From Bacilli bacterium (GTDB lineage Bacteria > Bacillota_I > Bacilli_A > RF39 > UBA660): a DNA stretch of 23,410 nucleotides. The stretch spans positions 1 through 23,410 of the forward strand of contig JAFTYN010000104.1 in NCBI GenBank assembly GCA_017461465.1, in the 5' to 3' direction. Below the pieces are notes generated by a model, which had not been told where the DNA came from, searched no databases, and saw only the letters and a list, made by a program, of their open reading frames with translations. Of the stretch, positions 6,583 to 13,875 are shown piece after piece. How positions within the stretch are numbered: the stretch's first letter is position 1; every line of letters begins with the position of its first letter. The position numbers and the translations under genes are program-made.

Positions 6583-7390
6583 TTAAAACTAACCTTTTGA
6601 TATTACATCCAGGACCTTTTTTAGTTTTAATCTTACTAAGTTTTTTATATAAACCCAATGATATAGGCATGCCACTAACTATTCTAGTATAACTATTTTT
6701 ACCTGCCTGTCTTTCTAAAACATAGAACTTATTCTTTTCTTTAAACATGGAATAAAATATTCTAGCTGGACACTGTGAAATTGAACCTAAATCTACTCTA
6801 TAATTACTTAATAATACACTAGCTAAAAACTTATTAAACTCACGTTCTATATTTTCATCTTCAAATACTCTAAGTTTATAATACAGATCTGAAACTTCTA
6901 AAGATGCAAGTGCATTAGCGTGATGTTCAGTAATAAATTTTAAAGGATTTTCTTTATAAAACTCATAATATCTATCATGTGCAAGTAAACTATCAGAAAC
7001 AACAACTTCTTCTACGCCTTTTACCACTCTTTTACGCATTTTTCTTTGTTTAATGTGTATTAATTCATGTGTTAAATAAAAAATAAAAATGGCATTTATA
7101 AATCTAATGTCATCAGCATTAAAATCATAGTTCTTATCTTTTAAATATGTAGTTTCAATAATAGATTTAATTACTTTATCATAATCAATTGTTATTTTAT
7201 AATCTTTTTCATTGTATGCCATTAGAAAATTTAACTTTTTAAATTCATCAGTTGGATTTTCGTTTATTCCTTTATAATATCTTCTTAATCTTTCTTTTTT
7301 TACAAAATATTCTATATATTTTTCGATAAAATCAAAGGTGATAATACTAGGACCTTGTAATTCTTTTTCTAATCTTCTATTTATGTCCAT
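6563..7390 (-). CDS. Putative HExxH zinc metallopeptidase, family not recognised
   Basis: A 275-residue protein without signal peptide or membrane segment. It contains H108-E109-L-I-H112 in the context YLTHELIHIKQ, a classic zinc-peptidase helix, and E155 in TEHHANALAS 43 residues later, which could be the third zinc ligand as in gluzincin or M78-type enzymes. The C-terminal third is basic (KIKTKKGPG, then KRLVLNGRYYE). I do not recognise the family beyond the motif. The ATG at 7390 has AAGGTGAT 4 bases upstream, which overlaps the kinase's TGA stop, so the two are tightly coupled. It overlaps the WYL gene by 20 bases. Known analogies (ImmA-type proteases cleaving a repressor) suggest it might cut a partner in the operon; that is inference. 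Confidence 0.65.
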   Translation of the reverse strand: MDINRRLEKELQGPSIITFDFIEKYIEYFVKKERLRRYYKGINENPTDEFKKLNFLMAYNEKDYKITIDYDKVIKSIIETTYLKDKNYDFNADDIRFINAIFIFYLTHELIHIKQRKMRKRVVKGVEEVVVSDSLLAHDRYYEFYKENPLKFITEHHANALASLEVSDLYYKLRVFEDENIEREFNKFLASVLLSNYRVDLGSISQCPARIFYSMFKEKNKFYVLERQAGKNSYTRIVSGMPISLGLYKKLSKIKTKKGPGCNIKRLVLNGRYYE

Positions 7391-7394
7391 ATTA

Positions 7395-8189
7395 TCACCT
7401 TATTTCTTTAATTATCTGTTTACTTATTTCATCTTCTTTTTGATAATAATCTTCTATTTCTTTAGTCATATTAAAGCCATATCTTAAACACCAGCTTCTT
7501 AGTAATTTAAGCATATCTAAATGGCTTAAAGTATCTAAATAAGAGAAAAATTCTGGGAAGTTACTTAATTTCTTATAAACATCTTTCCTAGTCATTTCCA
7601 TACTCAAAATAGCATTATCATATACTCTGTAGTCTCTATCAAAACCATTAGTATAATCAAATATCTTAGCAAAACTTACTTTCTTAGTCCCTTTATGTAT
7701 TTTAAATAAGATATTTACATTACTTCTATCAGGCTGCCTCATATATATATCAATTGCAAACATTTTTAGTACATTTAAAATACTTTCTCTATCTAAGTTT
7801 AATAAACTAATAAAATCTTCAAATGTTGTTTGCTTATACTTAGGTTGTAACTGATATAAAGTCATATAAGTATGATTTGGAACTCTAAAGTCTGGTGTTC
7901 TTATCATTAATTTACCGCTACGATAAGCTGGTTCATAATGAGCTGTTGGAACATCTAAGTTATCGGCTAAAATTTCACCTATAAACTCATTTAAATTCTT
8001 GGCGTATTTATGATAATACCATGTCCTATCTATATAAGCCCAATTTTCATAAAAACTATCTGTTTGGACTAACCCAGCTTTTTTAGGATTCATCTTTATA
8101 TTTTCTTTTTCATCATCTTTAATTTCTGAAAAAGGAGTAACCATACTATCTAAAAAATGAAATTTACTTGTATTGGGATCAATTCCCAT
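7395..8189 (-). CDS. HipA-like kinase-fold protein
   Basis: A 264-residue protein with the catalytic layout of HipA/CtkA-type kinases. D154-R-S-N-V-N159 matches the D-x4-N catalytic loop, and D178 in KIFDYTNGF matches the metal-binding Asp of the following strand. Upstream, NLNEFIGEILADNLDVPTAH resembles the NE-x-LA-x-LGIP segment of the family. It lacks the N-terminal HipB-contact domain of full HipA (about 440 residues), so it is a short, CtkA-like form. Targets in the family are proteins such as tRNA synthetases. I placed the start at ATG 8189 because GAGGTG lies 6 bases upstream; the GTG at 8198 overlaps that site. It is the first gene of the four-gene operon, under an extended -10 promoter. 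It is the only gene here that ends in TGA, immediately followed by TAA. A clear antitoxin partner is not visible. Confidence 0.7.
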   Translation of the reverse strand: MGIDPNTSKFHFLDSMVTPFSEIKDDEKENIKMNPKKAGLVQTDSFYENWAYIDRTWYYHKYAKNLNEFIGEILADNLDVPTAHYEPAYRSGKLMIRTPDFRVPNHTYMTLYQLQPKYKQTTFEDFISLLNLDRESILNVLKMFAIDIYMRQPDRSNVNILFKIHKGTKKVSFAKIFDYTNGFDRDYRVYDNAILSMEMTRKDVYKKLSNFPEFFSYLDTLSHLDMLKLLRSWCLRYGFNMTKEIEDYYQKEDEISKQIIKEIR

Positions 8190-8212
8190 AAAGCTCACCT
8201 CTAATGCTAGAT

Positions 8213-8218
8213 ATTATA
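8213..8218 (-). promoter_or_regulatory. Extended -10 promoter of the HipA-like kinase operon
   Basis: TATGT-TATAAT on the minus strand, 23 bases before the kinase start. The -35 position (TAGTAA, 17-base spacer) is poor. No terminator is seen after sigE, so read-through from sigE is also possible. Confidence 0.5.
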
Positions 8219-8243
8219 ACATAAATTAGATTTTATTACTATA

Positions 8244-8936
8244 TTATACTTTAGTAAGAAGCTTTAATTTTTTAATTACTTTTTTCTCTATTCTAGATAT
8301 ATAAGACTGACTTATTCCTAGTAAATTTGCTACATCCTTCTGAGTCATTTCTGGTTTATTATATAACCCGTATCTTAATATCATTATTTCCTTATCACGT
8401 TCATTTAAGTTTTCAAGTTCTTTATATAATAATTTCTTATCATCTTCTTTTTCTATATTTTTAGTAACTATATCTTCTTCTGTTCCTAAAATATCTTCTA
8501 GATGAAGTTCGTTTCCTTCGGCATCATATGATAGACTATCTTCAAAACTAATTTCAGTTTTTCTTTTTTTGTTTTTTCTTAGAAACATTAATATTTCATT
8601 ATCTATACATCTAGAGGCATAAGTAGCAAGCTTTATATTTTTATCTAGTTTATATGTATTAACCCCTTTTATTAACCCTATAGTTCCTATACTCACTAAA
8701 TCTTCTAAATCTACACCTGTATTTTCATACTTTTTAGCAAGAAATACAACTAATCTTAAATTATGTTCTATTAGCTTTTTTCTTGCTTCATTATCTCCAT
8801 TTTCGGCATTTAAAACATAAGATATTTCATCTTCTTTTGAAAGTGGTTCAGGAAGTTTATCTAAACTTCCAACAAAAAACACACTATTTTCTTCATAGAA
8901 AATACTAATAATCATATTTATTAATCTTTTAAGCAT
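8244..8936 (-). CDS. sigE: RNA polymerase sporulation sigma factor SigE (pro-sigma-E)
   Basis: A 230-residue sigma-70 family protein, close to the B. subtilis SigE length (239). It has the pro-sequence (about residues 1-21) ending in SVFFVGS, where the active factor is normally released by SpoIIGA. The body contains HNLRLVVFLAKKYENTGVDLEDL and SIGTIGLIKGVNTY (region 2), KLATYASRCIDNEILMFLR (region 2.4), and NERDKEIMILRYGL plus TQKDVANLLGISQSYISRIE (region 4). This is the first mother-cell sigma factor of sporulation, held at the membrane until cleaved. ATG 8936 follows GGAGGAAATAT and overlaps the spoIIGA stop by 8 bases, so the protease and its substrate are translationally coupled. Position after ftsZ-spoIIGA distinguishes it from SigK. 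Confidence 0.93.
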   Translation of the reverse strand: MLKRLINMIISIFYEENSVFFVGSLDKLPEPLSKEDEISYVLNAENGDNEARKKLIEHNLRLVVFLAKKYENTGVDLEDLVSIGTIGLIKGVNTYKLDKNIKLATYASRCIDNEILMFLRKNKKRKTEISFEDSLSYDAEGNELHLEDILGTEEDIVTKNIEKEDDKKLLYKELENLNERDKEIMILRYGLYNKPEMTQKDVANLLGISQSYISRIEKKVIKKLKLLTKV

Positions 8937-9726
8937 ATATTTCCTCCAATAATTTAGTATTTAGTATTAAATCTACATCCTCAATATTAATATTATTATC
9001 ACTAAGTCCAATTAATACGTTATTTTTACTTCCTATGCCCTTTATTTCAACTTTAGTAGCAATAATACACTCAAGTATATCAGTACCACTAATCGTCTTA
9101 TATGGAACTAAAACCATCTTAAATTCATTAATATCATAAATCATCTTACGTTTGTTTAAAATAATAATAGGTCTTTTTAAATACGGATCACATAAAGTAT
9201 TACCTGTATCTAAATAAGCTCGAACAGAAATGATATTATCATTTAAATATATATCCACTAAATAATAGTTAGAATATTTAATTTTTAATTCTTTTAATTG
9301 TTTACTATAAAGAAATAAGATTATAGGAGAAAATAAAAGAATAAATACATAATTTATACTTAAATTATATTTTCTAAAAGTTAAACCAATACTTTTATAA
9401 GAAAATTCTATATTAAGATAATACATAAAACCACCTAATAAAATGCTTACTATATAAAAGTAACTTATATTTTTAATTAGATATTTAAAGTTTTTATATT
9501 TAAAAGTAATAATATTCATAAAAATACATATTAGAAGTTTTAATATAAACAGAGTAAAATTATTAAGTTTAAAAAAGAGAAGTAATGTGGTTAAAGAACC
9601 AAATGATGCCCCTAGAATAAATCTTTTACTACTAACTTCTCTTTTCAAAATATACGCTACAGTAATTAATAAAATTAAATCTATAATAAAATTAATCACT
9701 AGTACTAAATCTATATACACTGTCAC
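8929..9726 (-). CDS. spoIIGA: Sporulation sigma-E processing peptidase SpoIIGA
   Basis: A membrane aspartic protease that cleaves pro-SigE in the mother cell after septation. The N-terminal half has five or so membrane helices (residues about 5-145 of 265). The C-terminal cytoplasmic half holds the catalytic D173 in AYLDTGNTLCDP, the family signature, followed by PIIILNKR and MVLVPYKT. The start is GTG at 9726: GGTGAT lies 4 bases before it, and the resulting N-terminus (VYIDLVLVINFIID) matches the family; an in-frame GTG at 9759 lies in the ftsZ terminator and is rejected. It overlaps sigE by 8 bases. The sequence shows no damage, so the gene appears functional. Confidence 0.92.
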   Translation of the reverse strand: MTVYIDLVLVINFIIDLILLITVAYILKREVSSKRFILGASFGSLTTLLLFFKLNNFTLFILKLLICIFMNIITFKYKNFKYLIKNISYFYIVSILLGGFMYYLNIEFSYKSIGLTFRKYNLSINYVFILLFSPIILFLYSKQLKELKIKYSNYYLVDIYLNDNIISVRAYLDTGNTLCDPYLKRPIIILNKRKMIYDINEFKMVLVPYKTISGTDILECIIATKVEIKGIGSKNNVLIGLSDNNINIEDVDLILNTKLLEEIYA

Positions 9727-9741
9727 AATATCACCATAGAT

Positions 9742-9747
9742 ATTATA
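9742..9747 (-). promoter_or_regulatory. Possible -10 box for spoIIGA-sigE
   Basis: TATAAT lies at the end of the T-tract of the ftsZ terminator, about 15 bases before the GTG start, giving an extremely short leader. No standard -35 is seen. A TGTCG sequence in the terminator stem (9769-9773) is a partial match to a Spo0A box, which is weak evidence for Spo0A control. Confidence 0.35.
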
Positions 9748-9749
9748 AA

Positions 9750-9777
9750 AAAACGACACTGAATAAAGTGTCGTTTT
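9750..9777 (-). terminator. Strong intrinsic terminator after ftsZ
   Basis: An 11-bp perfect stem AAAACGACACT / AGTGTCGTTTT with a 6-base loop, followed by a run of seven T on the minus strand. It separates ftsAZ from spoIIGA-sigE. Confidence 0.9.
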
Positions 9778-9782
9778 ATGTA

Positions 9783-10862
9783 TTAAAAACCTCTTTTTCT
9801 TAAAGATAAGAAGATATCTGTATCATCGTCATCATCACCAGTTACATCATCTTCAGTTAATGTTTCAATCTTAGCATGCCCTGGAGCTACACTTGCAGCT
9901 TGAGCTTTTTTCTCGTTATCTTCAAAACCTGTTGCTATAACAGTTACAATTATTTCATCATTTAAATTTTCATTAATAACAGCTCCAAATATAGTATTAA
10001 TATCTCCACCTGCAGATGTTCTTATTACTTCAGCAGCTTCTTCAACTTCAAATAAAGTTAAGTTAGCACCACCAGTAACATTAATAATTGCATCTGTTGC
10101 ACCAGTAATACTAGTTTCAAGAAGTGGAGAAGAAATAGCTTGTTTAGCAGCTTCAGAAGCTCTACCATCACCTACTCCAATACCAATACCAATTAAAGCT
10201 TTACCTCTATTTTCCATAACTGTCTTAACGTCAGCAAAGTCTAAGTTGATTAATCCAGCTACAGCAATTAAGTCAGATATAGATTGTACACCTCTTCTAA
10301 GTACATTATCTACTTCTTTAAATGATTCTAATAATGGTGTTGTTTTATCAATAATTTCTCTTAATTTATCGTTAGGTATAACAATTAGTGTATCTACGTG
10401 TTTCTTTAATTCATCAAGACCTGCTTGCGCATGTAACATTCTCTTTCTTCCTTCGAATGAGAATGGTTTAGTAACAATACCTACAGTAAGTGCACCTAAT
10501 TGTTGTGCTATATCAGCAACAACAGGAGCAGCACCAGTACCAGTTCCACCACCCATACCACAAGTAACGAAAACCATATCAGCGCCTTCTAGAGCTTTTT
10601 CAATTTCTCCTTTTGATTCTAAAGCAGCTTCTCTACCAATATCTGGATTAGCACCTGCTCCTAAACCATTAGTAAGTTTAGCACCAATTTGAATTTTATT
10701 TTCTGCTTTTGAATTATTTAACACCTGTAAGTCTGTATTAGCAACTATAAATTCAACACCTTGTACACCAGACTCAATCATACGGTTAACAGCATTATTA
10801 CCGCCGCCACCAACACCAATAACCTTAATTTTTGCTAATTGATCCATTTCCAAACCAAACAT
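9783..10862 (-). CDS. ftsZ: Cell division GTPase FtsZ
   Basis: The tubulin-like GTPase that polymerises into the Z ring. 359 residues. The GTP loop GGGTGTG is at 104-110, the synergy (T7) loop NLDFAD at 206-211, and the N-terminal KVIGVGGGGNNAVNRM at 13-28. The C-terminal linker is short and acidic, with five consecutive Asp, and ends in IFLSLRKRGF, a degenerate form of the usual FtsA/SepF-binding tail (D-I-P-x-FLR). The ATG at 10862 has AAGGAGG 7 bases upstream. It lies 11 bases after ftsA and ends in a strong terminator. No oddity apart from the tail. Confidence 0.99.
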   Translation of the reverse strand: MFGLEMDQLAKIKVIGVGGGGNNAVNRMIESGVQGVEFIVANTDLQVLNNSKAENKIQIGAKLTNGLGAGANPDIGREAALESKGEIEKALEGADMVFVTCGMGGGTGTGAAPVVADIAQQLGALTVGIVTKPFSFEGRKRMLHAQAGLDELKKHVDTLIVIPNDKLREIIDKTTPLLESFKEVDNVLRRGVQSISDLIAVAGLINLDFADVKTVMENRGKALIGIGIGVGDGRASEAAKQAISSPLLETSITGATDAIINVTGGANLTLFEVEEAAEVIRTSAGGDINTIFGAVINENLNDEIIVTVIATGFEDNEKKAQAASVAPGHAKIETLTEDDVTGDDDDDTDIFLSLRKRGF

Positions 10863-10873
10863 AATTGTCCTCC

Positions 10874-12124
10874 TTATTCGCCAAAGAAGTATTGAGCAAC
10901 TTTACCAAGCATAGAATCACTCACTAAATTAGCGTTATTTTTCTTCACAGATGATAAATCTTCACTATCTTTTGTACTTACCATCGAGTAATTTTTACCT
11001 TTTAATTTTAACTTGTTAACAAAATATATAATATTCCCTAAACTAGCAGAATAAATATTATTTCTTACCCCAATAGTTCTTATCTTACCAACAGTAGCTT
11101 TCTTACCAAACTTTTCATTAATAAGTAGCTCAAAATGAGTCATTTCACTCATACCACCAGTAAATACTATATAATCAAGTTCTCTACCAGATAAACTTAA
11201 TATTTCATTCTTAACAAGTTCTAATATTTCATCTAACCTATTTGTAACAACTTCAGTTGCCTCAAACTGATTAATTTTAATGTCTTCACCAAGTTCATTT
11301 TTAACTTCGTAAAAATCTCCTACACTAGCATATTTCTTACTAGCTAGAGCAAATGTTTCTTTTATTTTTTTAGCATCATCTTTACCAATTTTATAAGTAA
11401 AAGCTAAATCATTATCTAATACTTTACTGCCAACACCAATAATAGAGTTTTTAACAATAACAGTTTTATTATATAAAGATACTGTAGCAGTTTCAGAACC
11501 AATATCTATAACAGCACCAACTAAATCACTCATATCTCTAGTTTTAAGTGAATAAATATTACCGATACCATTAATCATAATATCAATAACTTCAATACCT
11601 AAATTTTCTAAAACACTTACAACTGAATAAATATTTTTCTTTGGAGTTGTAACCATAATCGCTCTAGCACTAAGTAACTTACCACTATGACCAAGTGGAT
11701 TACTAATGCCTCCCTTATCATCTACTTTAAAATCAACAGGGATAATAGTAACCATTTCTTTATCATTAGTTAGCTTACTTTCCATTGCTACACCAAGTAC
11801 ATCTACAACTTCATCACTACCAATTAAATTTTCTTCATTTACAACATTGACTGTTCCTTTTATATAAGTAAACTCTGCAAAATAACTTGGTATAGAAGCA
11901 ATAACTTTCTTTATCTTTATACCAAGCATAGATTCAACCTTTTCAAAAGCTTCTTTAATTGATTTAGAAGCTTCATCAGCGTTAACAATCATTCCTCTTT
12001 TTATTCCTTTAGAGCTTACAGAAGATGCGGCTAGTAAATTAAGTTTATTATTGTGTAATTCACATACAACAACTTTTATATTATTAGACCCGATATCGAT
12101 ACTTGTAAATATATTCTTCAACAA
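10874..12124 (-). CDS. ftsA: Cell division protein FtsA
   Basis: Actin-like ATPase that tethers FtsZ to the membrane. About 416 residues. TSIDIGSNNIKVVV near the N-terminus is the phosphate-1 motif, VGAVIDIGSETATVSLY in the middle is phosphate-2, and YIVFTGGMSEM is the adenosine motif; the 1C-type insertion (residues about 85-165) is present. The C-terminal DSMLGKVAQYFFG is the amphipathic membrane-targeting helix. The start is debatable: ATG 12130 abuts the AGGAG ribosome binding site, so I prefer one of two TTG codons, at 12124 or 12121, with 6 or 9 bases spacing. Cotranscribed with ftsZ; a possible promoter lies between divIB and ftsA. Confidence 0.95.
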   Translation of the reverse strand: MLKNIFTSIDIGSNNIKVVVCELHNNKLNLLAASSVSSKGIKRGMIVNADEASKSIKEAFEKVESMLGIKIKKVIASIPSYFAEFTYIKGTVNVVNEENLIGSDEVVDVLGVAMESKLTNDKEMVTIIPVDFKVDDKGGISNPLGHSGKLLSARAIMVTTPKKNIYSVVSVLENLGIEVIDIMINGIGNIYSLKTRDMSDLVGAVIDIGSETATVSLYNKTVIVKNSIIGVGSKVLDNDLAFTYKIGKDDAKKIKETFALASKKYASVGDFYEVKNELGEDIKINQFEATEVVTNRLDEILELVKNEILSLSGRELDYIVFTGGMSEMTHFELLINEKFGKKATVGKIRTIGVRNNIYSASLGNIIYFVNKLKLKGKNYSMVSTKDSEDLSSVKKNNANLVSDSMLGKVAQYFFGE

Positions 12125-12149
12125 TATCATCTCCTATAATCTAAAAATA

Positions 12150-12155
12150 ATTATA
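12150..12155 (-). promoter_or_regulatory. Possible -10 box for ftsAZ
   Basis: TATAAT on the minus strand between the divIB terminator and ftsA. The matching -35 (TTTTAT, 17-base spacer) is weak, and there is no TG extension. The preceding terminator makes a promoter here likely. Confidence 0.45.
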
Positions 12156-12192
12156 CTATAAAAATGTTAAAAATAAAAGAGAAAACGAAAAA

Positions 12193-12209
12193 AAGTTCTA
12201 AAAGAACTT
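12193..12209 (-). terminator. Intrinsic terminator after divIB
   Basis: A 7-bp stem AAGTTCT / AGAACTT with a 3-base loop and a run of seven T on the minus strand. The divIB TAA overlaps the stem. Confidence 0.7.
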
Positions 12210-12969
12210 ATTTTTCTGAAAATTTAAAATAATTACCATAATGCAAGTTTAATATACCTTTTTTATTATTAAATTTCTTTATTATATCATTATAAGTATT
12301 TAATAACTCAAAGCTATTATTATCAACTTCATCAATCATAGTTACATAAACGTAGTTTCCATCATTCATTGTAAGAAGTATTCTACCTTCATCTTGCTCA
12401 CCATCTGGAGAAAACTTAATTTCAGATATTTTTGAAAAAACATCTTCATCTAGATTATTTATTTTATCAATAAACTCATTATAAAATTCCTTTGGTAACT
12501 TATTAACTAAAGTAGGAACATTAAATTTTTGTGATGTCTCCTTCTTGTTTTCTAAAATAGTTTTTCCTTTTGTCTCATCATAAAAAAGAGGTCTATTTTC
12601 TTCGATATCTATATATACTTTAGTTAAATCCTTTTTCTTTACTTTGGCTTCTTTAATTAAAATATCTTTTTCTAACTTACTTTCCATTTTAGAAGAAAGA
12701 TTCTTAATAGCTATAGGATAATTATCAATACCAGCCATTTCAATTATCTGCCAGTCACTATAATAATTATTACCACTTACATATATATTAGAAATTGGTC
12801 TATTTAAATATAAATAAAGTGAATAGCCTAATAAATATAATATTAAAATAGCAAGTATTACCATGTGAAATTTAATCTTAAATCTTTTTTTCTTAACAGT
12901 TTTATATACAACTCTTTTTTCTGTTTTATATTTTTGATTATTACTAGTACCCTTTTCCTTTTTACTCAT
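12208..12969 (-). CDS. divIB: Cell division protein DivIB/FtsQ
   Basis: A bitopic divisome protein of 253 residues. The cytoplasmic N-terminus is very basic (KKEKGTSNN, KRVVYKTVKKKRFKIK), followed by one membrane helix at about residues 35-55 (MVILAILILYLLGYSLYLYL). A POTRA domain starts with ISNIYVSGNNYYSDWQI and is followed by the beta domain with VNKLPKEFY. This matches the FtsQ/DivIB family, which stabilises FtsL and PBP2B at the septum. The ATG at 12969 has GGTGAT 4 bases upstream. It follows murB by 10 bases and ends in its own terminator, so the unit is murG-murB-divIB. Confidence 0.92.
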   Translation of the reverse strand: MSKKEKGTSNNQKYKTEKRVVYKTVKKKRFKIKFHMVILAILILYLLGYSLYLYLNRPISNIYVSGNNYYSDWQIIEMAGIDNYPIAIKNLSSKMESKLEKDILIKEAKVKKKDLTKVYIDIEENRPLFYDETKGKTILENKKETSQKFNVPTLVNKLPKEFYNEFIDKINNLDEDVFSKISEIKFSPDGEQDEGRILLTMNDGNYVYVTMIDEVDNNSFELLNTYNDIIKKFNNKKGILNLHYGNYFKFSEK

Positions 12970-12979
12970 TTAATCACCA

Positions 12980-13873
12980 TTATTCCACGAATTCTTGTTC
13001 TACTTTTAACTCAATATCATATTTTTCTTTTACTTTTTCCTGTATTTCCAAAATAAGTTTTTTAATGTCATTACCTTTTGCATTACCAACATTGATAATA
13101 AAATTAGCATGTTTGGTACTTACCATAGCTCCACCTATCTTTTTACCCTTATATCCTAATTCTTCAATTAATCTACCTGCAAAATCATCTGGTGGATTTC
13201 TAAAAACTGAACCAGCTGAAGGAAATTCTAGTGGCTGAGTTTCCATTCTTCTTTTCTTACGATCTCTAATAACATCTAAGATAGCATTTCTATCCCCTTT
13301 ATAAAGATTTAATGTTGCTTCTAAACATATATAACCTGGATTTTTTTGTAAATATGAAGTTCTATAATGAAAATCAAGTTCTTTATTAGACATAGTTATG
13401 ATCTCATTATCTGGAGTTAATACTTTTATCTCTTTTACAATGTATCCCATATCACTTTTGTAAGCGCCAGCATTCATATAAATAGCACCACCTACAGTAC
13501 CAGGAATACCACTTGCAAATTCCAAACCTGCTAAATCATTTCTAGCTGCTAATAAAGATAATTTGATTAAACTATATCCTGCTCCAACTCTTATAGTAGT
13601 ACCATTTATATTAACATCATTAAATTCATCTAATTTAATTAATATACCTTCATATATATCATCTCCAAAAATTAAATTAGAACCTAAACCTAGCATTTTA
13701 TACTTTATATTATTTTTATTAATATAATTAAATAATTTTTGTAAAGATTCTATATCTTTTGGAATAACTAAAACTCTTCCTATACCACCAGCTTTATAAG
13801 TAGTATATTTCTTTAAATCTATATTTTCAATTACTTTACCAACTTTTAATTTTTTAATATCATCTATATTCAT
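12980..13873 (-). CDS. murB: UDP-N-acetylenolpyruvoylglucosamine reductase MurB
   Basis: FAD-dependent cytosolic enzyme that reduces UDP-GlcNAc-enolpyruvate to UDP-MurNAc with NADPH. 297 residues, typical of type II MurB. FAD-binding motifs are YKAGGIGRVLVIP (26-38), LGLGSNLIFGD (61-71) and SGIPGTVGGAIYMNAGAY (121-138). The catalytic S222 lies in FPSAGSVFRNP, and HYRTSYL (169-175) is the Tyr/Arg segment. The C-terminal Glu-rich stretch (KVEQEFVE) is where the third catalytic residue lies. The start at 13873 follows the murG stop by 2 bases, with only a weak GGGAAA site, so coupling is likely. Part of murG-murB-divIB. Confidence 0.97.
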   Translation of the reverse strand: MNIDDIKKLKVGKVIENIDLKKYTTYKAGGIGRVLVIPKDIESLQKLFNYINKNNIKYKMLGLGSNLIFGDDIYEGILIKLDEFNDVNINGTTIRVGAGYSLIKLSLLAARNDLAGLEFASGIPGTVGGAIYMNAGAYKSDMGYIVKEIKVLTPDNEIITMSNKELDFHYRTSYLQKNPGYICLEATLNLYKGDRNAILDVIRDRKKRRMETQPLEFPSAGSVFRNPPDDFAGRLIEELGYKGKKIGGAMVSTKHANFIINVGNAKGNDIKKLILEIQEKVKEKYDIELKVEQEFVE

Positions 13874-13875
13874 AA

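Noticed and set aside
7395..7400. Genetic code 4 (UGA as Trp), since TGA occurs only once as a stop and is followed by TAA
   Set aside because: Trp is read from TGG throughout, including in glmS (RWATHG), and no conserved gene contains an internal TGA. Standard code fits.
9759..9759. GTG at 9759 as the SpoIIGA start
   Set aside because: It lies inside the ftsZ terminator hairpin; GTG 9726 has a ribosome binding site and yields the family's N-terminus.
10246..10692. 148-codon plus-strand open frame in ftsZ
   Set aside because: It lies wholly antisense to the conserved FtsZ GTPase domain and its translation has no recognisable features. Low stop frequency there follows from FtsZ codon use.
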